Assembly (NCBI GenBank): GCA_017302105.1
Contig: JAFLCS010000001.1
Coordinates: 496,001-560,000 of the forward strand
Direction: 5' to 3'
DNA from: Caulobacterales bacterium
GTDB lineage: Bacteria > Pseudomonadota > Alphaproteobacteria > Caulobacterales > Caulobacteraceae
DNA: 64,000 nucleotides
The notes under the pieces are model-generated. The model ran no database searches, had not been told where the DNA came from, and saw only the letters and a program-made list of their open reading frames with translations. Every line of letters starts with the position of its first letter. Position 1 is the stretch's first letter. This document shows positions 8,626-18,648 of this stretch, piece by piece. Both the position numbers and the translations under genes were made by a program.

Positions 8626-10025
8626 GCGGCGGATCGGACAAATCCGGCGGTGTCCGGCGGGGAGCCAAAAGTGTCGGCCAGACACTGGAGCGCGCGCTCG
8701 ACCCCCTGACCAGTGCCATCAAGAAGGCGTCCGGCCAGAAGACCGCCACCGAGCCGGCGGCCGTCGCGGTGGCGACGCCGGGAAAGCCGGGCCTGGCCGT
8801 CTCGCCCCTGGCGGTGCCCTTTCCACGCATGAAACCGATCGCCGGCGTCGAGGTCGCCGTGGCGCGGGCCGGCTTCTACAAACACGACCGACCGGATCTG
8901 GTGGTGTTCCGCTTTGCCAAAGGCGCCACCGCCGCCGGCGTATTCACCCGCCATCAGATCGGCTCGCCCCCGGTTGACTGGTGCAAGCGGCATCTGGACG
9001 GGACCGGCGGCGACGAGGTTCGAGCCCTGGTGGTCAACGCCGGCTGCGCCAATGCCTTTACAGGCCGTCCCGGGGCCGATGCGGCGCGGCGCACGGCCTC
9101 TGAGGTCGCCAAACGGTTCGACTGTCGCCAGAAAGACGTGCTGCTGGCCTCGACCGGCGTGATCGGGGTGGTGCTGGACGACCGCAAGATCACCGCCAGG
9201 CTGCCCGAGATCAGCCAGGGTCTGAAGCCGGGGGGCTGGGACGAGGCCGCCCGCGCCATCATGACCACGGACACCTTCCCCAAGGGGGCCTATGCCGAGG
9301 CCGAGATCGAAGGGGTGAAGGTCCGCATCGCCGGCATCGCCAAGGGCTCAGGCATGATCGCGCCGGACATGGCGACCATGCTCGGCTTTGTCTTCACCGA
9401 CGCCGCCCTGTCGCCCGGCGTGTTGCGTTCGCTCCTGTCGCTGCACGTTCGCTCGACCTTCAACTCGGTGACGGTCGATGGCGACACCTCGACCAATGAC
9501 ACCTGTCTGTTGATTGCGACCGGCCAGTCGGCCGCGCCGCGCATCGGGCGGGTCGGCGACCGCCGCCTGGCGGACTTCTCGGCCAAGCTGGAGAAGGTGT
9601 TGCTGAGCCTGGCGCATCAGCTGGTGCGCGACGGCGAGGGGGCGACCAAGTTCGTCAAGGTCCAGGTATCAGGAGCCGCCAGCCCGGCCTCGGCCCGCAG
9701 GATCGCCAAGTCGATTGCCGAGAGCCCGCTGGTCAAGACCGCCATCGCCGGCGAGGACGCCAACTGGGGTCGCATCGTCATGGCGGTGGGCAAGACCGAT
9801 GAGCCGGTCAGCCGCGACCGGCTGGCGATCAAATTCGGCCCCCACCAGGCCGCCATCGACGGTGCCCCGGCGCCCAACTACGACGAGGGCAAGATGGGGG
9901 CCTATATGAAGCGGCCCGAGCTGGAGATCAGCGTCGACGTCGGGGTCGGGCGCGGCCAGGCGGCCGTGTGGACCTGCGACCTGACCAAGGGCTACATCGA
10001 AATCAACGGCGACTACCGATCATGA
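8622..10025 (+). CDS. argJ: Glutamate N-acetyltransferase/amino-acid N-acetyltransferase ArgJ
   Basis: 467 residues. ArgJ moves the acetyl group from N-acetylornithine to glutamate and so recycles it in arginine synthesis; bifunctional forms also use acetyl-CoA. The self-cleavage site is visible as GSGMIAPDMATMLGF, with the Thr of ATML as expected nucleophile, and the C-terminus has the conserved ANWGRIVMAVG and YIEINGDYRS blocks. About 65 extra residues precede the first conserved segment (PLAVPFPRMKPIAGVEVAVARAG); this Ala/Lys-rich extension is longer than usual. Start ATG 8622 overlaps the parvulin stop and the end overlaps mutT, giving a three-gene operon. Confidence 0.96.
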   Translation: MSGGSDKSGGVRRGAKSVGQTLERALDPLTSAIKKASGQKTATEPAAVAVATPGKPGLAVSPLAVPFPRMKPIAGVEVAVARAGFYKHDRPDLVVFRFAKGATAAGVFTRHQIGSPPVDWCKRHLDGTGGDEVRALVVNAGCANAFTGRPGADAARRTASEVAKRFDCRQKDVLLASTGVIGVVLDDRKITARLPEISQGLKPGGWDEAARAIMTTDTFPKGAYAEAEIEGVKVRIAGIAKGSGMIAPDMATMLGFVFTDAALSPGVLRSLLSLHVRSTFNSVTVDGDTSTNDTCLLIATGQSAAPRIGRVGDRRLADFSAKLEKVLLSLAHQLVRDGEGATKFVKVQVSGAASPASARRIAKSIAESPLVKTAIAGEDANWGRIVMAVGKTDEPVSRDRLAIKFGPHQAAIDGAPAPNYDEGKMGAYMKRPELEISVDVGVGRGQAAVWTCDLTKGYIEINGDYRS

Positions 10026-10426
10026 GTGTCCCGACGGTCCTGGTTGCGGCCGCGGCCCTTATCGACAGCGATGGCCGAGTGCTGATCGCCCAGCGGCCTG
10101 AAGGCAAACAGCTGGCGGGTCTGTGGGAGTTTCCCGGCGGCAAGGTCGAGCCGGGGGAACGGCCCGAAGAAGCCCTGATGCGCGAACTGGACGAAGAATT
10201 GGGGATTCAGGTCAGGGAAGCCTGTCTGGCCCCGTTCGTCTTCGCCAGTCATGCTTACGATTCCTTTCACCTTTTGATGCCACTGTGGCTGTGTCGGCGA
10301 TGGGACGGAGTGGTGACGAGGCGTCACCATGCGGCCCTGGCCTGGGTTCGACCAAACCGTTTGATCGAATATTCCATGCCGCCGGCAGACCTACCGTTGG
10401 TCGCCTATCTGCGCGACCTGCTGTGA
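10022..10426 (+). CDS. mutT: MutT-type Nudix hydrolase (8-oxo-dGTP diphosphatase)
   Basis: 134 residues from ATG 10022, which overlaps the argJ stop (ATGA). The Nudix box is complete: GGKVEPGERPEEALMRELDE followed by ELGI, matching GX5EX7REUXEEXGU. LWEFPGGK before the box and the RRWDG / HHAALAWVRP region after it are typical of MutT enzymes that clear oxidised guanine nucleotides. argJ-mutT adjacency is common in alphaproteobacteria. Confidence 0.93.
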   Translation: MSVPTVLVAAAALIDSDGRVLIAQRPEGKQLAGLWEFPGGKVEPGERPEEALMRELDEELGIQVREACLAPFVFASHAYDSFHLLMPLWLCRRWDGVVTRRHHAALAWVRPNRLIEYSMPPADLPLVAYLRDLL

Positions 10427-10441
10427 TGAAAGGGGCGGTGA

Positions 10442-10630
10442 ATGACGCATCTGATCCGCCGGCTGCTCCAGGACCAGCGCGGGGCCACCGCCATTGAATA
10501 TGGTCTGATCGGGGCCTTGATCGCGGTCGCCATTATCGGTGGACTCCAGGCCTTCGCCAGTGAGGGTACGGGCGTCTTCAATCGGGCCATGGACATCATC
10601 TCGGCCGCCCTGACGGGCGGCGATTCCTAA
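10442..10630 (+). CDS. Flp/Fap-type pilin
   Basis: 62 residues. The prepilin signature is clear: a short basic leader (MTHLIRRLLQDQR), the processing region GATAIEYGLIGALIAVAII with the conserved Glu-Tyr pair, and a short C-terminal tail. Such subunits are cleaved by a CpaA/TadV-type peptidase and assembled by the Tad machinery into adhesive pili. No cpa/tad genes are in the window, so it may be a solitary or secondary pilin. RBS AAAGGGGCGG precedes the ATG. Its stop overlaps that of folP on the other strand. Confidence 0.9.
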   Translation: MTHLIRRLLQDQRGATAIEYGLIGALIAVAIIGGLQAFASEGTGVFNRAMDIISAALTGGDS

Positions 10631-11439
10631 GGCAACGGCAGAGCGCCGGTCAGGGCCGCCTGGACCTTGAGGGCCTGAACCGTCTCACGAACATCATGGA
10701 CCCGCACGATGGCCGCCCCCTGTCTCGCGGCCTCCAGGGCGAGGGCCAAGGATCCACCCAGCCGGTCGCTCGGGTCCGTCGCCGTGACGTCCAGGTCCCG
10801 GATGAGCCGCTTGCGGCTTGCTCCATAGAGCACCGGGAAGCCAAGGGCCGCCAGATCTCCCAGCTGCGCCGTCAGGGCTAAATTGTGGGCCGCTGTCTTG
10901 CCGAAGCCAATGCCGGGATCCAGCCAGATCCGGTCGCGCCGGACCCCCGCTGCCATCGCCGCCTCAGCCCGGGCTCCAAGCTCTGTCGACACCTCGGTCA
11001 CCACATCGGCGTATCGGGGTGCGTCCTGCATGGTTCTGGGCTCGCCCTTCATGTGCATCAGCACGACCGAACAGCCCAGGTCGGCGGCAATGGCCCGGCT
11101 GTCAGGCGAAAAGGTCAGGGCCGTGACATCGTTCCACGCGGCGGCCCCGGCCTTGACCGCCGCGCGCGCGACCTCGGGCTTCATGGTGTCGATGCTGATC
11201 CTGTTCGCCCCGGCCGCGCTCAGACCCTCGATCACCGGGATCACCCGGCTCTTCTCCTGTGCGGTACTGACCGGCTCCGCCCCGGGGCGCGTGCTCTCGC
11301 CGCCGACGTCCAGCCAGTCCGCGCCCTGCTCGATCAGACGCAGACCGTGCGCGACGGCGGCCTGGACCGAGGTCAGCCGACCGCCGTCCGAAAAGCTGTC
11401 CGGCGTCACATTGACGATTCCCATGACCAGGGGTCGCAT
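10627..11439 (-). CDS. folP: Dihydropteroate synthase
   Basis: 270 residues. FolP condenses p-aminobenzoate with 6-hydroxymethyl-dihydropterin diphosphate in folate synthesis and is the sulfonamide target. Seen motifs: MGIVNVTPDSFSDGG near the N-terminus, DVGGESTRPGAEPV, a SIDTMKPEV segment, and IWLDPGIGFGKT, with GASRKRLI near the C-terminus. The start ATG overlaps the stop of the upstream winged-helix regulator by one base (TGATG). Confidence 0.96.
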   Translation of the reverse strand: MRPLVMGIVNVTPDSFSDGGRLTSVQAAVAHGLRLIEQGADWLDVGGESTRPGAEPVSTAQEKSRVIPVIEGLSAAGANRISIDTMKPEVARAAVKAGAAAWNDVTALTFSPDSRAIAADLGCSVVLMHMKGEPRTMQDAPRYADVVTEVSTELGARAEAAMAAGVRRDRIWLDPGIGFGKTAAHNLALTAQLGDLAALGFPVLYGASRKRLIRDLDVTATDPSDRLGGSLALALEAARQGAAIVRVHDVRETVQALKVQAALTGALPLP

Positions 11440-11741
11440 CAGCCCCGTCCACCGATCAGATTGCCGATGGCCTCCAGATAGGCGGCAAAGGCGCGGCGGC
11501 CCTGGGGGGTGATGGCCGCCTGGGTCAGGGGCTTGTTGTCGCGAAAGCTCTTGGAGATGGCGACATAGCCGGCTTCCTCCAGCTTCTTCAGATGGACCGA
11601 CAGATTGCCCTGGGTGGCCTCCAGGGCCGTCTTGAGTTCGGTGAATTCGGCGGTGTCGGCATCGGCCAGATAGACCATGATCCCCAGACGTAGCCGCCCG
11701 TGGATCACCTCATCGATCTTGCCGAGTTCGGACAGGCCCAT
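11439..11741 (-). CDS. Winged-helix transcriptional regulator (MarR/ArsR-like, HTH_34 type)
   Basis: 100 residues from ATG at 11741; the longer frame upstream is non-coding overlap with the membrane gene. Sequence IDEVIHGRLRLGIMVYLADA, then FTELKTALEATQGNLSVHLKKLEEAGYVAISKSF, is a classic single-domain winged helix with the recognition helix around GNLSVHLKKLEEAGY. It starts 8 bases after the upstream membrane protein gene ends, which suggests the regulator controls that gene. This pairing is common in proteobacteria; the signal is unknown. Confidence 0.85.
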   Translation of the reverse strand: MGLSELGKIDEVIHGRLRLGIMVYLADADTAEFTELKTALEATQGNLSVHLKKLEEAGYVAISKSFRDNKPLTQAAITPQGRRAFAAYLEAIGNLIGGRG

Positions 11742-11749
11742 GGCCGATC

Positions 11750-12391
11750 TCAGGCCTCCTGCGGGGCGCGGGCGAGCCGGAACATATGCCAGCCCGGAAG
11801 GGCAAACAGCAGGAACAGGGCGGCGGTACACACGACCAGATACCAGAACGGCTCGCGTACCAGGACGCCCAGCGCCACAGCGGTCATCCAGCCTCCGAGT
11901 GCCGTGGCCAGCATCCAGCCCTTTCTGCGTACCAGCCAGGCGACATACCAGGCAGCGGCTTGCAGCGCGAAGATGATGGCCGCGTAATAGAGCCAGATGG
12001 CGAAATCCCCGTCCCGGATCGCCCCGACCGCAAAGATGATGACGACGGCGGCGTTTGTCATGCCGGTGGCGCTGAAGGCGGCATTGAGCGTGCGGCTGCC
12101 GGACGTGCCGCGCCGGTCTGCGCCGGTCTTGCTGTCGGTCATGATGGCCCAGGTCAGAATGACCAGAAAGGTGATCGTGATCCCTACGACGAAAGCCAGA
12201 TTGGCCAGATCCGGCCAGCGGACCAAACCGAGCATCTGGCCGAGGTGAAAGAGGCACTGGACGCCGTACAGCAGACCTCCGGCCAGGTAGCAGATGGCCA
12301 GGGTCATCGGCGGGCGACGATCACCCTCAACGATGGATCGCAGGAAGGCCAGATCGGCTTCGGCGGACTGGAGGGTGGGTTTGGCAGGCAT
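11750..12391 (-). CDS. Multi-pass membrane protein of unknown function
   Basis: 213 residues from ATG 12391. After a soluble N-terminus (MPAKPTLQSAEADLAFLRSI) there are about six hydrophobic segments: near residues 30-52, 63-84, 105-122, 126-147, 152-170 and 175-200. The C-terminus is basic. No transport or enzyme motif is visible. It sits directly upstream of the winged-helix gene and the two are probably one unit; such proteins resemble the membrane partners of small MarR-like regulators. Confidence 0.75.
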   Translation of the reverse strand: MPAKPTLQSAEADLAFLRSIVEGDRRPPMTLAICYLAGGLLYGVQCLFHLGQMLGLVRWPDLANLAFVVGITITFLVILTWAIMTDSKTGADRRGTSGSRTLNAAFSATGMTNAAVVIIFAVGAIRDGDFAIWLYYAAIIFALQAAAWYVAWLVRRKGWMLATALGGWMTAVALGVLVREPFWYLVVCTAALFLLFALPGWHMFRLARAPQEA

Positions 12392-12450
12392 CTGTTGGCT
12401 CCGGGGGCCGGCTCTGCCCCGAGGTGGACGAGCCGGGCGATGTTGGCAAG

Positions 12451-13671
12451 CTATTCGGCGTTCTTGGTGACAGGCTCCGCTGCGGGCTGACGCCACGGAA
12501 TGCGCCGGCCGTTGAGCCAGCGTCCCATGAAGCTGTGCCGGACCGTCAGCTCGTAGGACAGCAGGCAGGCCCCGAGAACGCCGAGCGAAATCCCGCCCAG
12601 CTTCAGCCACCAGGCCCCGGGCCAGTCCTGAACCCAGACCTGGGCCAGCATCACCAGCGGCAGGTGGACGATATAGACCCAGTAGGAACTGTCGGCGAGG
12701 TAGCGACGGACGGGGCTGTGGCTGGACAGGAACCGGACGCACAGACCCAGGGCGGCAAAGGCGGATGCATAGACGGCCAGGGCCATGACGCCGGCCGCCA
12801 GCGCCTTGGCGAGTGTCGGCTCTGCCATGGGGACGAGATTCGGGCCACCCGACAGGCTGTAGCCACCGACCCCGGTGACCACGGCAAGTCCCAGATAGAG
12901 GGGCCACCCCCCGGCGATCCGGTCCAGCAGGTCGCGCCGGCGATCCAGCAGGAAACCCAGGCCGAAAGCCAGGCTGAAGCCGACAAGGGCCGGCGTGTTG
13001 GGGACCAGGCCCTCGTCCGGCGTCGGCACGGCGAAGAAGGCAATCCAGGTCGGGTCCAGCCAGCAGGCGATGGCCAGGGGCACCGCCAGAACGAGCGGTG
13101 TCCACGGGCCGATCAGGACGCCCGTGATCCGATCCACCAGACGCCCCCAGCTGCCGCTGCGGTCCAGCGCCGCAAACGGAGCGCGCAGCGCCAGCACGGC
13201 CGCATAGAAGAGGGCCAGGACATACAGGAACCACAGATGTGTCAGCGGGACATTCGTCCAGTCGTAGCTCGGAGGTGGCGGCGGCTCGGCACCCGGCGTG
13301 ACCAGGCCGTTTAGGTGGGCAGACCAGACCAGGGCGGTGACGATCCCGGCCATGACCGGGAACCAGAAGGCGACCAACGGCCCCACGATGCGGGAAAGCC
13401 GGTCCCGGGCGAAGCCCAGCCATCCGCGCCGCGTCAGCATCATATGGGCGAACAGACCCGCGATCAGAAAGAAGGCGGTCATGCGAAACAGATGGATGGC
13501 AAAGAAGAGCCAGGCCGCGCCCAGCGAACGGCTGTCGTCGGCGACGATCCAGATCTGCTCGGGAAAGAAGGCGAGGCTGGTATGCAGCACGACCCCCAGC
13601 AGCAGGGCCCCGCCTCGCAAGGCATCGAGACCATGCAGCCGGTCGCGCGGCGCAGGCGTGGAACTGGACAT
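12451..13671 (-). CDS. Acyltransferase-3 family membrane protein (OpgC-like)
   Basis: 406 residues from ATG 13671, preceded by GAGGGG at good spacing; an in-frame ATG 30 bases upstream lacks this. The opening RLHGLDALRGGALLLGVVLHTSLAFFP is the acyltransferase-3 hallmark, with the His of VVLH as the likely catalytic residue. About ten membrane helices follow. Family members O-acylate glycans, lipid A or osmoregulated glucans in the envelope. The substrate cannot be told. A 29-bp inverted repeat lies in the promoter region. Confidence 0.85.
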   Translation of the reverse strand: MSSSTPAPRDRLHGLDALRGGALLLGVVLHTSLAFFPEQIWIVADDSRSLGAAWLFFAIHLFRMTAFFLIAGLFAHMMLTRRGWLGFARDRLSRIVGPLVAFWFPVMAGIVTALVWSAHLNGLVTPGAEPPPPPSYDWTNVPLTHLWFLYVLALFYAAVLALRAPFAALDRSGSWGRLVDRITGVLIGPWTPLVLAVPLAIACWLDPTWIAFFAVPTPDEGLVPNTPALVGFSLAFGLGFLLDRRRDLLDRIAGGWPLYLGLAVVTGVGGYSLSGGPNLVPMAEPTLAKALAAGVMALAVYASAFAALGLCVRFLSSHSPVRRYLADSSYWVYIVHLPLVMLAQVWVQDWPGAWWLKLGGISLGVLGACLLSYELTVRHSFMGRWLNGRRIPWRQPAAEPVTKNAE

Positions 13672-13704
13672 GAAATTCCCCTCAACAAGAGAAGGCTTCA
13701 TACC

Positions 13705-13733
13705 CAGACAAGTTTATAATGTAAACTCGTCTG
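13705..13733 (-). promoter_or_regulatory. 29-bp inverted repeat, probable operator of the acyltransferase gene
   Basis: Two 12-base arms (CAGACAAGTTTA and TAAACTCGTCTG) match at 11 of 12 positions around a TAATG centre. It lies 34 bases upstream of the acyltransferase start in an AT-rich patch. Size and symmetry suit a TetR-type dimer site, but no such regulator gene is adjacent. Confidence 0.55.
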
Positions 13734-13790
13734 ATGACGACCGGCCCGGAATGGGAACGGCCTTCGCAGGTCAGGTATCACAAACGTGCA

Positions 13791-13815
13791 AAGCCAGGCC
13801 GTGAGGGCCTGGCTT
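13791..13815 (-). terminator. Terminator downstream of ftsH
   Basis: A perfect 10-bp stem AAGCCAGGCC/GGCCTGGCTT with a 5-base loop. On the minus strand it ends in TTT and lies 43 bases past the ftsH stop. Confidence 0.6.
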
Positions 13816-13857
13816 CGTCGTGGGTCGCAAGCGCGAGCGTAGAGGTCGCGCCGGCGG

Positions 13858-15768
<1,911 letters not shown>

Positions 15769-15815
15769 TCCTGTCCTCGACGTCGTTGGTGAGCGATGGG
15801 TCGCTCAATCTAGCC

Positions 15816-17054
15816 CTAGATAGGATGACGAATGGGTTCACGCCATGGCTCGGCGGCTAGTTCGTCTTCCGATCTTACCTGCCCGGTTGCCAGACTGAGA
15901 CGCCCGGGGACCAGACAGGTCACCTCGACCTGGGCCGATGCAAGAAGCGGGCTGGTGTCGTCGTGTTGAAACAGCACAGGGTGGCCGGCCCGTGCCCCGG
16001 GTGGCAACCGGGCCAGTGCCGCGCGATCAACCACCGACAGCCGGGCGCGTCGCCCCTGGGCCGCGCCGATGTGCCATCCAGGCGTCGCCGCCCGCACCAT
16101 GAAGCGCCCGTCCCAGATCTGGACCTGACCAGGCCACAGCGACAGATCCCGCGGCGGCCGGCGACCCGGCTCGCGGCTGAGGGACAGCCCACCCGCGCCG
16201 ATCTCGATCCTGGTGCCACCCAGGACGCCGGGTCGACCACCACCGCGCAGACGTTCACGCAGTTGCGCGACGGCCTGGCCGCCCGGCAGGTCAGAGCGCC
16301 CGGAGGCCGCGGCAAGAGCGTGGGCCAACCAGGGCGATTCCAGGGGCAACTCGACCAGGCCTGAGCCCGGATCGCAGGTGTAGTCGCGGGGCGGCGGGAT
16401 CGCGTGTGACCGCCCGCCGATGTCCGGCTGGGCCGCGCGCGCCCGGCTTCGATGGAAGCGCGGGTCAAGATTGGCCGGGTCTTCGACCCAGCCGATGTCG
16501 CGCGCCTCCAACCAGTCGCGAAGCGCCTGGCGGCGGATATCGAGCAGGGGCCGCAACAGCATGATTCCGCGGCCGTCCGGCCAGGCCGGCGACGGCCCCC
16601 AGACGCGAAGCCGACCCAGAGGCGTACCCTGGGCGCGCATCCAGTCGGCCTCGGCGACGTCATCGGCGGTGTGCCCCATGAGAACGACCTTGGCACCGGC
16701 GTCCCGCGCGGCCGTGGCCAGCAGGGCGTGGCGCGCCGCGCGCGCGGCTGCCGCAAGACCGGTGGTCGGCTTCGGCTCGGACCACACCAGATTGCACCAG
16801 TCCGCTTTCAGAGACTGGGCCGCTACGGCCACCCGGCCATTCCACTGCGCCCCTTCCGGGCTCAGTCGGTGATCGACACTGAGAACCAGCAGGCGTCGAC
16901 CGTGCCGCTGGGTCCAGTCGGCAGCCAGGTGCATCAAGGCCACGGAATCCCCGCCGCCTGAGACGGCGACCGCGACCGGGCAATCCAGCGACGTCGACAG
17001 ATGGCGATCCAGAAGGGCCTGGATCGTGTCGAACCCCTTGAGGATCAGCCGCAC
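15816..17054 (-). CDS. tilS: tRNA(Ile)-lysidine synthase
   Basis: 412 residues. TilS converts the wobble cytidine of tRNA-Ile(CAU) to lysidine. The N-terminal PP-loop ATPase motif SGGGDS (about residues 33-38) and the later GHTADDVAE segment are clear. The C-terminal half is divergent, as usual. The start is GTG at 17054, overlapping the end of cpoB by 10 bases. The cpoB-tilS-ftsH order supports the identification. Confidence 0.95.
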   Translation of the reverse strand: MRLILKGFDTIQALLDRHLSTSLDCPVAVAVSGGGDSVALMHLAADWTQRHGRRLLVLSVDHRLSPEGAQWNGRVAVAAQSLKADWCNLVWSEPKPTTGLAAAARAARHALLATAARDAGAKVVLMGHTADDVAEADWMRAQGTPLGRLRVWGPSPAWPDGRGIMLLRPLLDIRRQALRDWLEARDIGWVEDPANLDPRFHRSRARAAQPDIGGRSHAIPPPRDYTCDPGSGLVELPLESPWLAHALAAASGRSDLPGGQAVAQLRERLRGGGRPGVLGGTRIEIGAGGLSLSREPGRRPPRDLSLWPGQVQIWDGRFMVRAATPGWHIGAAQGRRARLSVVDRAALARLPPGARAGHPVLFQHDDTSPLLASAQVEVTCLVPGRLSLATGQVRSEDELAAEPWREPIRHPI

Positions 17055-17932
17055 CTGGCTTGGGTGTTGACCTGGGTGGCCCGCGCACGCAGGGCGGGGC
17101 TGGCGCGCTCAGCATAGCGACGTCCGAACTCGCCCAGCGCCTGGCAGGCCTGCGGATTGCGGTCGCTGGCGGCAAGGGCGGCAGCCAGCTTGACCGTGGC
17201 GTCGGGTGCCCAGGCGGTCGCCGGCCAGCCGACGAGGGCCCGCGCATAGTCCTGAACGGCACCGGCGGCGTCATCGTCGGCCGCGCGCAGATCCGCCAGA
17301 CGGTAGTGCGCTTCGTTCAGACGGCCGCTGTCCGGCCACGTCACGATGAACAGCTCGAAGGCCGCGGCGGCTTCGGCCCTCGCACCGTCACGAACGAGCC
17401 GCATGGCCGCGTCGAAATCACCGCCTTCCGATCCGCTGGGCGAGCGCGGCGTTATCGATCCGTCCGATGCGGCCGCCTCGGCATTGGCGGATTCCAGCTC
17501 GGCGACCTGGCGGGTGAGCGCATCCAGCCGCCCAGCCAGGTCACGGTTGGTGCGCTCCGCCGCTTCGAGTTCGATGGTCAGGCGCTCGGTCTCGCCGTTC
17601 ATGCGTACGAGGGTGGCCTCAAGGTCCGACAGGCGCTGATCCATCAGGTCGACCCGCCCCATCAGGGCGACCACTTCAGGATCGGCTTCGATGATGACCG
17701 GATCACCCGCGGCATTGCGCTGGGTCAGGGCCCGCTCGAGTCGACGCACATTGCGGTCCAGCCGTTCCAGCCGGCGCGCGTCCCAGGCGATGGCCGGCGG
17801 CTCCTGGGCCTGGGCAAGGGCTGCGCCGCCGCCGACCGTGACGGCCCCCAGGGCCGCCCCCAACGTCAGGGCGAGTGTCGGTACCAGGCCGGTCGTGGCC
17901 CGGCGGATCCGCAATGCAGACATCAGGGTCAT
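17045..17932 (-). CDS. cpoB: Tol-Pal system protein CpoB (YbgF)
   Basis: 295 residues. A signal peptide (about 1-41) is followed by a coiled-coil segment (about residues 50-145; LERLDRNVRRLERAL, then LSDLEATLVRMNGETERL), a Ser/Gly-rich linker, and a TPR-like C-terminal domain starting at GGDFDAAMRLVRDG and including EAHYRLADLRAADDD. CpoB coordinates outer-membrane constriction with PBP1 activity in the periplasm. It lies 57 bases after pal. Confidence 0.95.
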   Translation of the reverse strand: MTLMSALRIRRATTGLVPTLALTLGAALGAVTVGGGAALAQAQEPPAIAWDARRLERLDRNVRRLERALTQRNAAGDPVIIEADPEVVALMGRVDLMDQRLSDLEATLVRMNGETERLTIELEAAERTNRDLAGRLDALTRQVAELESANAEAAASDGSITPRSPSGSEGGDFDAAMRLVRDGARAEAAAAFELFIVTWPDSGRLNEAHYRLADLRAADDDAAGAVQDYARALVGWPATAWAPDATVKLAAALAASDRNPQACQALGEFGRRYAERASPALRARATQVNTQARCG

Positions 17933-17989
17933 GGAGGTGACCTTCGGAAAAGGCGTCGGGCACCGGCGGCGGAGGGTGCCCGCATCGGG

Positions 17990-18544
17990 TTACTGGGGCG
18001 CGCCGCCCGTGATGGTCGTGTGGGCATTGCGGTTCTGGGCCCAGGCCTGCTCGTTCGAACCGAAGGCGACCGGCCGCTCCTTGCCATAGGAGATGGTGTC
18101 GATCCGGCTGGCCGGGATGCCGTTGGCGATCAGGAAGCTCCGCACGGCTTCCGCGCGACGGGCCCCCAGGGCCAGGTTGTATTCGCGCGTGCCGCGCTCG
18201 TCGGCATTGCCCTCGATGCGAACCTGCACCTGCGGATAGCGCGACAGCCAGGCGGCCTGGGCGGCCAGGATGCGCGAGGCGTCCGAGCGGATCGAGTAGG
18301 AGTCGAAGTCGAAATAGACCCGGTCGCCGACATTGATGGAGAAGTCGCGGATCGAACCCGGCGCGATCGGGCCGCCATCGACGGGGCCGGTCGGCACGGT
18401 CGGTCCGGTCGGGCTGGTAGGCTGGGTCGGGGTCGACGGTTCCATGGGTGTCGGGGCGGGGGTGCGGCGCGTGCAGCCCGCAGCGGCGATCATGGCGACA
18501 GCGGCGATGACGACGGCGGTCGAAGTGATGGGAGACTTGATCAT
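17990..18544 (-). CDS. pal: Peptidoglycan-associated lipoprotein Pal
   Basis: 184 residues. A lipoprotein signal ends in IAAAGC, then a Pro/Thr-rich linker (about 25-60) leads to the OmpA-type peptidoglycan-binding domain (VYFDFDSYSIRSDASRIL, VRIEGNADERGTREYNLALG, RRAEAVRSFL). The NADERG segment holds the Asp and Arg that bind diaminopimelate. It anchors the outer membrane to the wall and binds TolB. Confidence 0.97.
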   Translation of the reverse strand: MIKSPITSTAVVIAAVAMIAAAGCTRRTPAPTPMEPSTPTQPTSPTGPTVPTGPVDGGPIAPGSIRDFSINVGDRVYFDFDSYSIRSDASRILAAQAAWLSRYPQVQVRIEGNADERGTREYNLALGARRAEAVRSFLIANGIPASRIDTISYGKERPVAFGSNEQAWAQNRNAHTTITGGAPQ

Positions 18545-18648
18545 CGGTTTGTCCTCTCGGGAGGCCGTGGAACGGTACGGCGGAGTTTAGCGAAGATTCC
18601 TAGGCAGGTGTTGGGGTTTCCACCATGGGGATAACAGCAAGTTGACCT

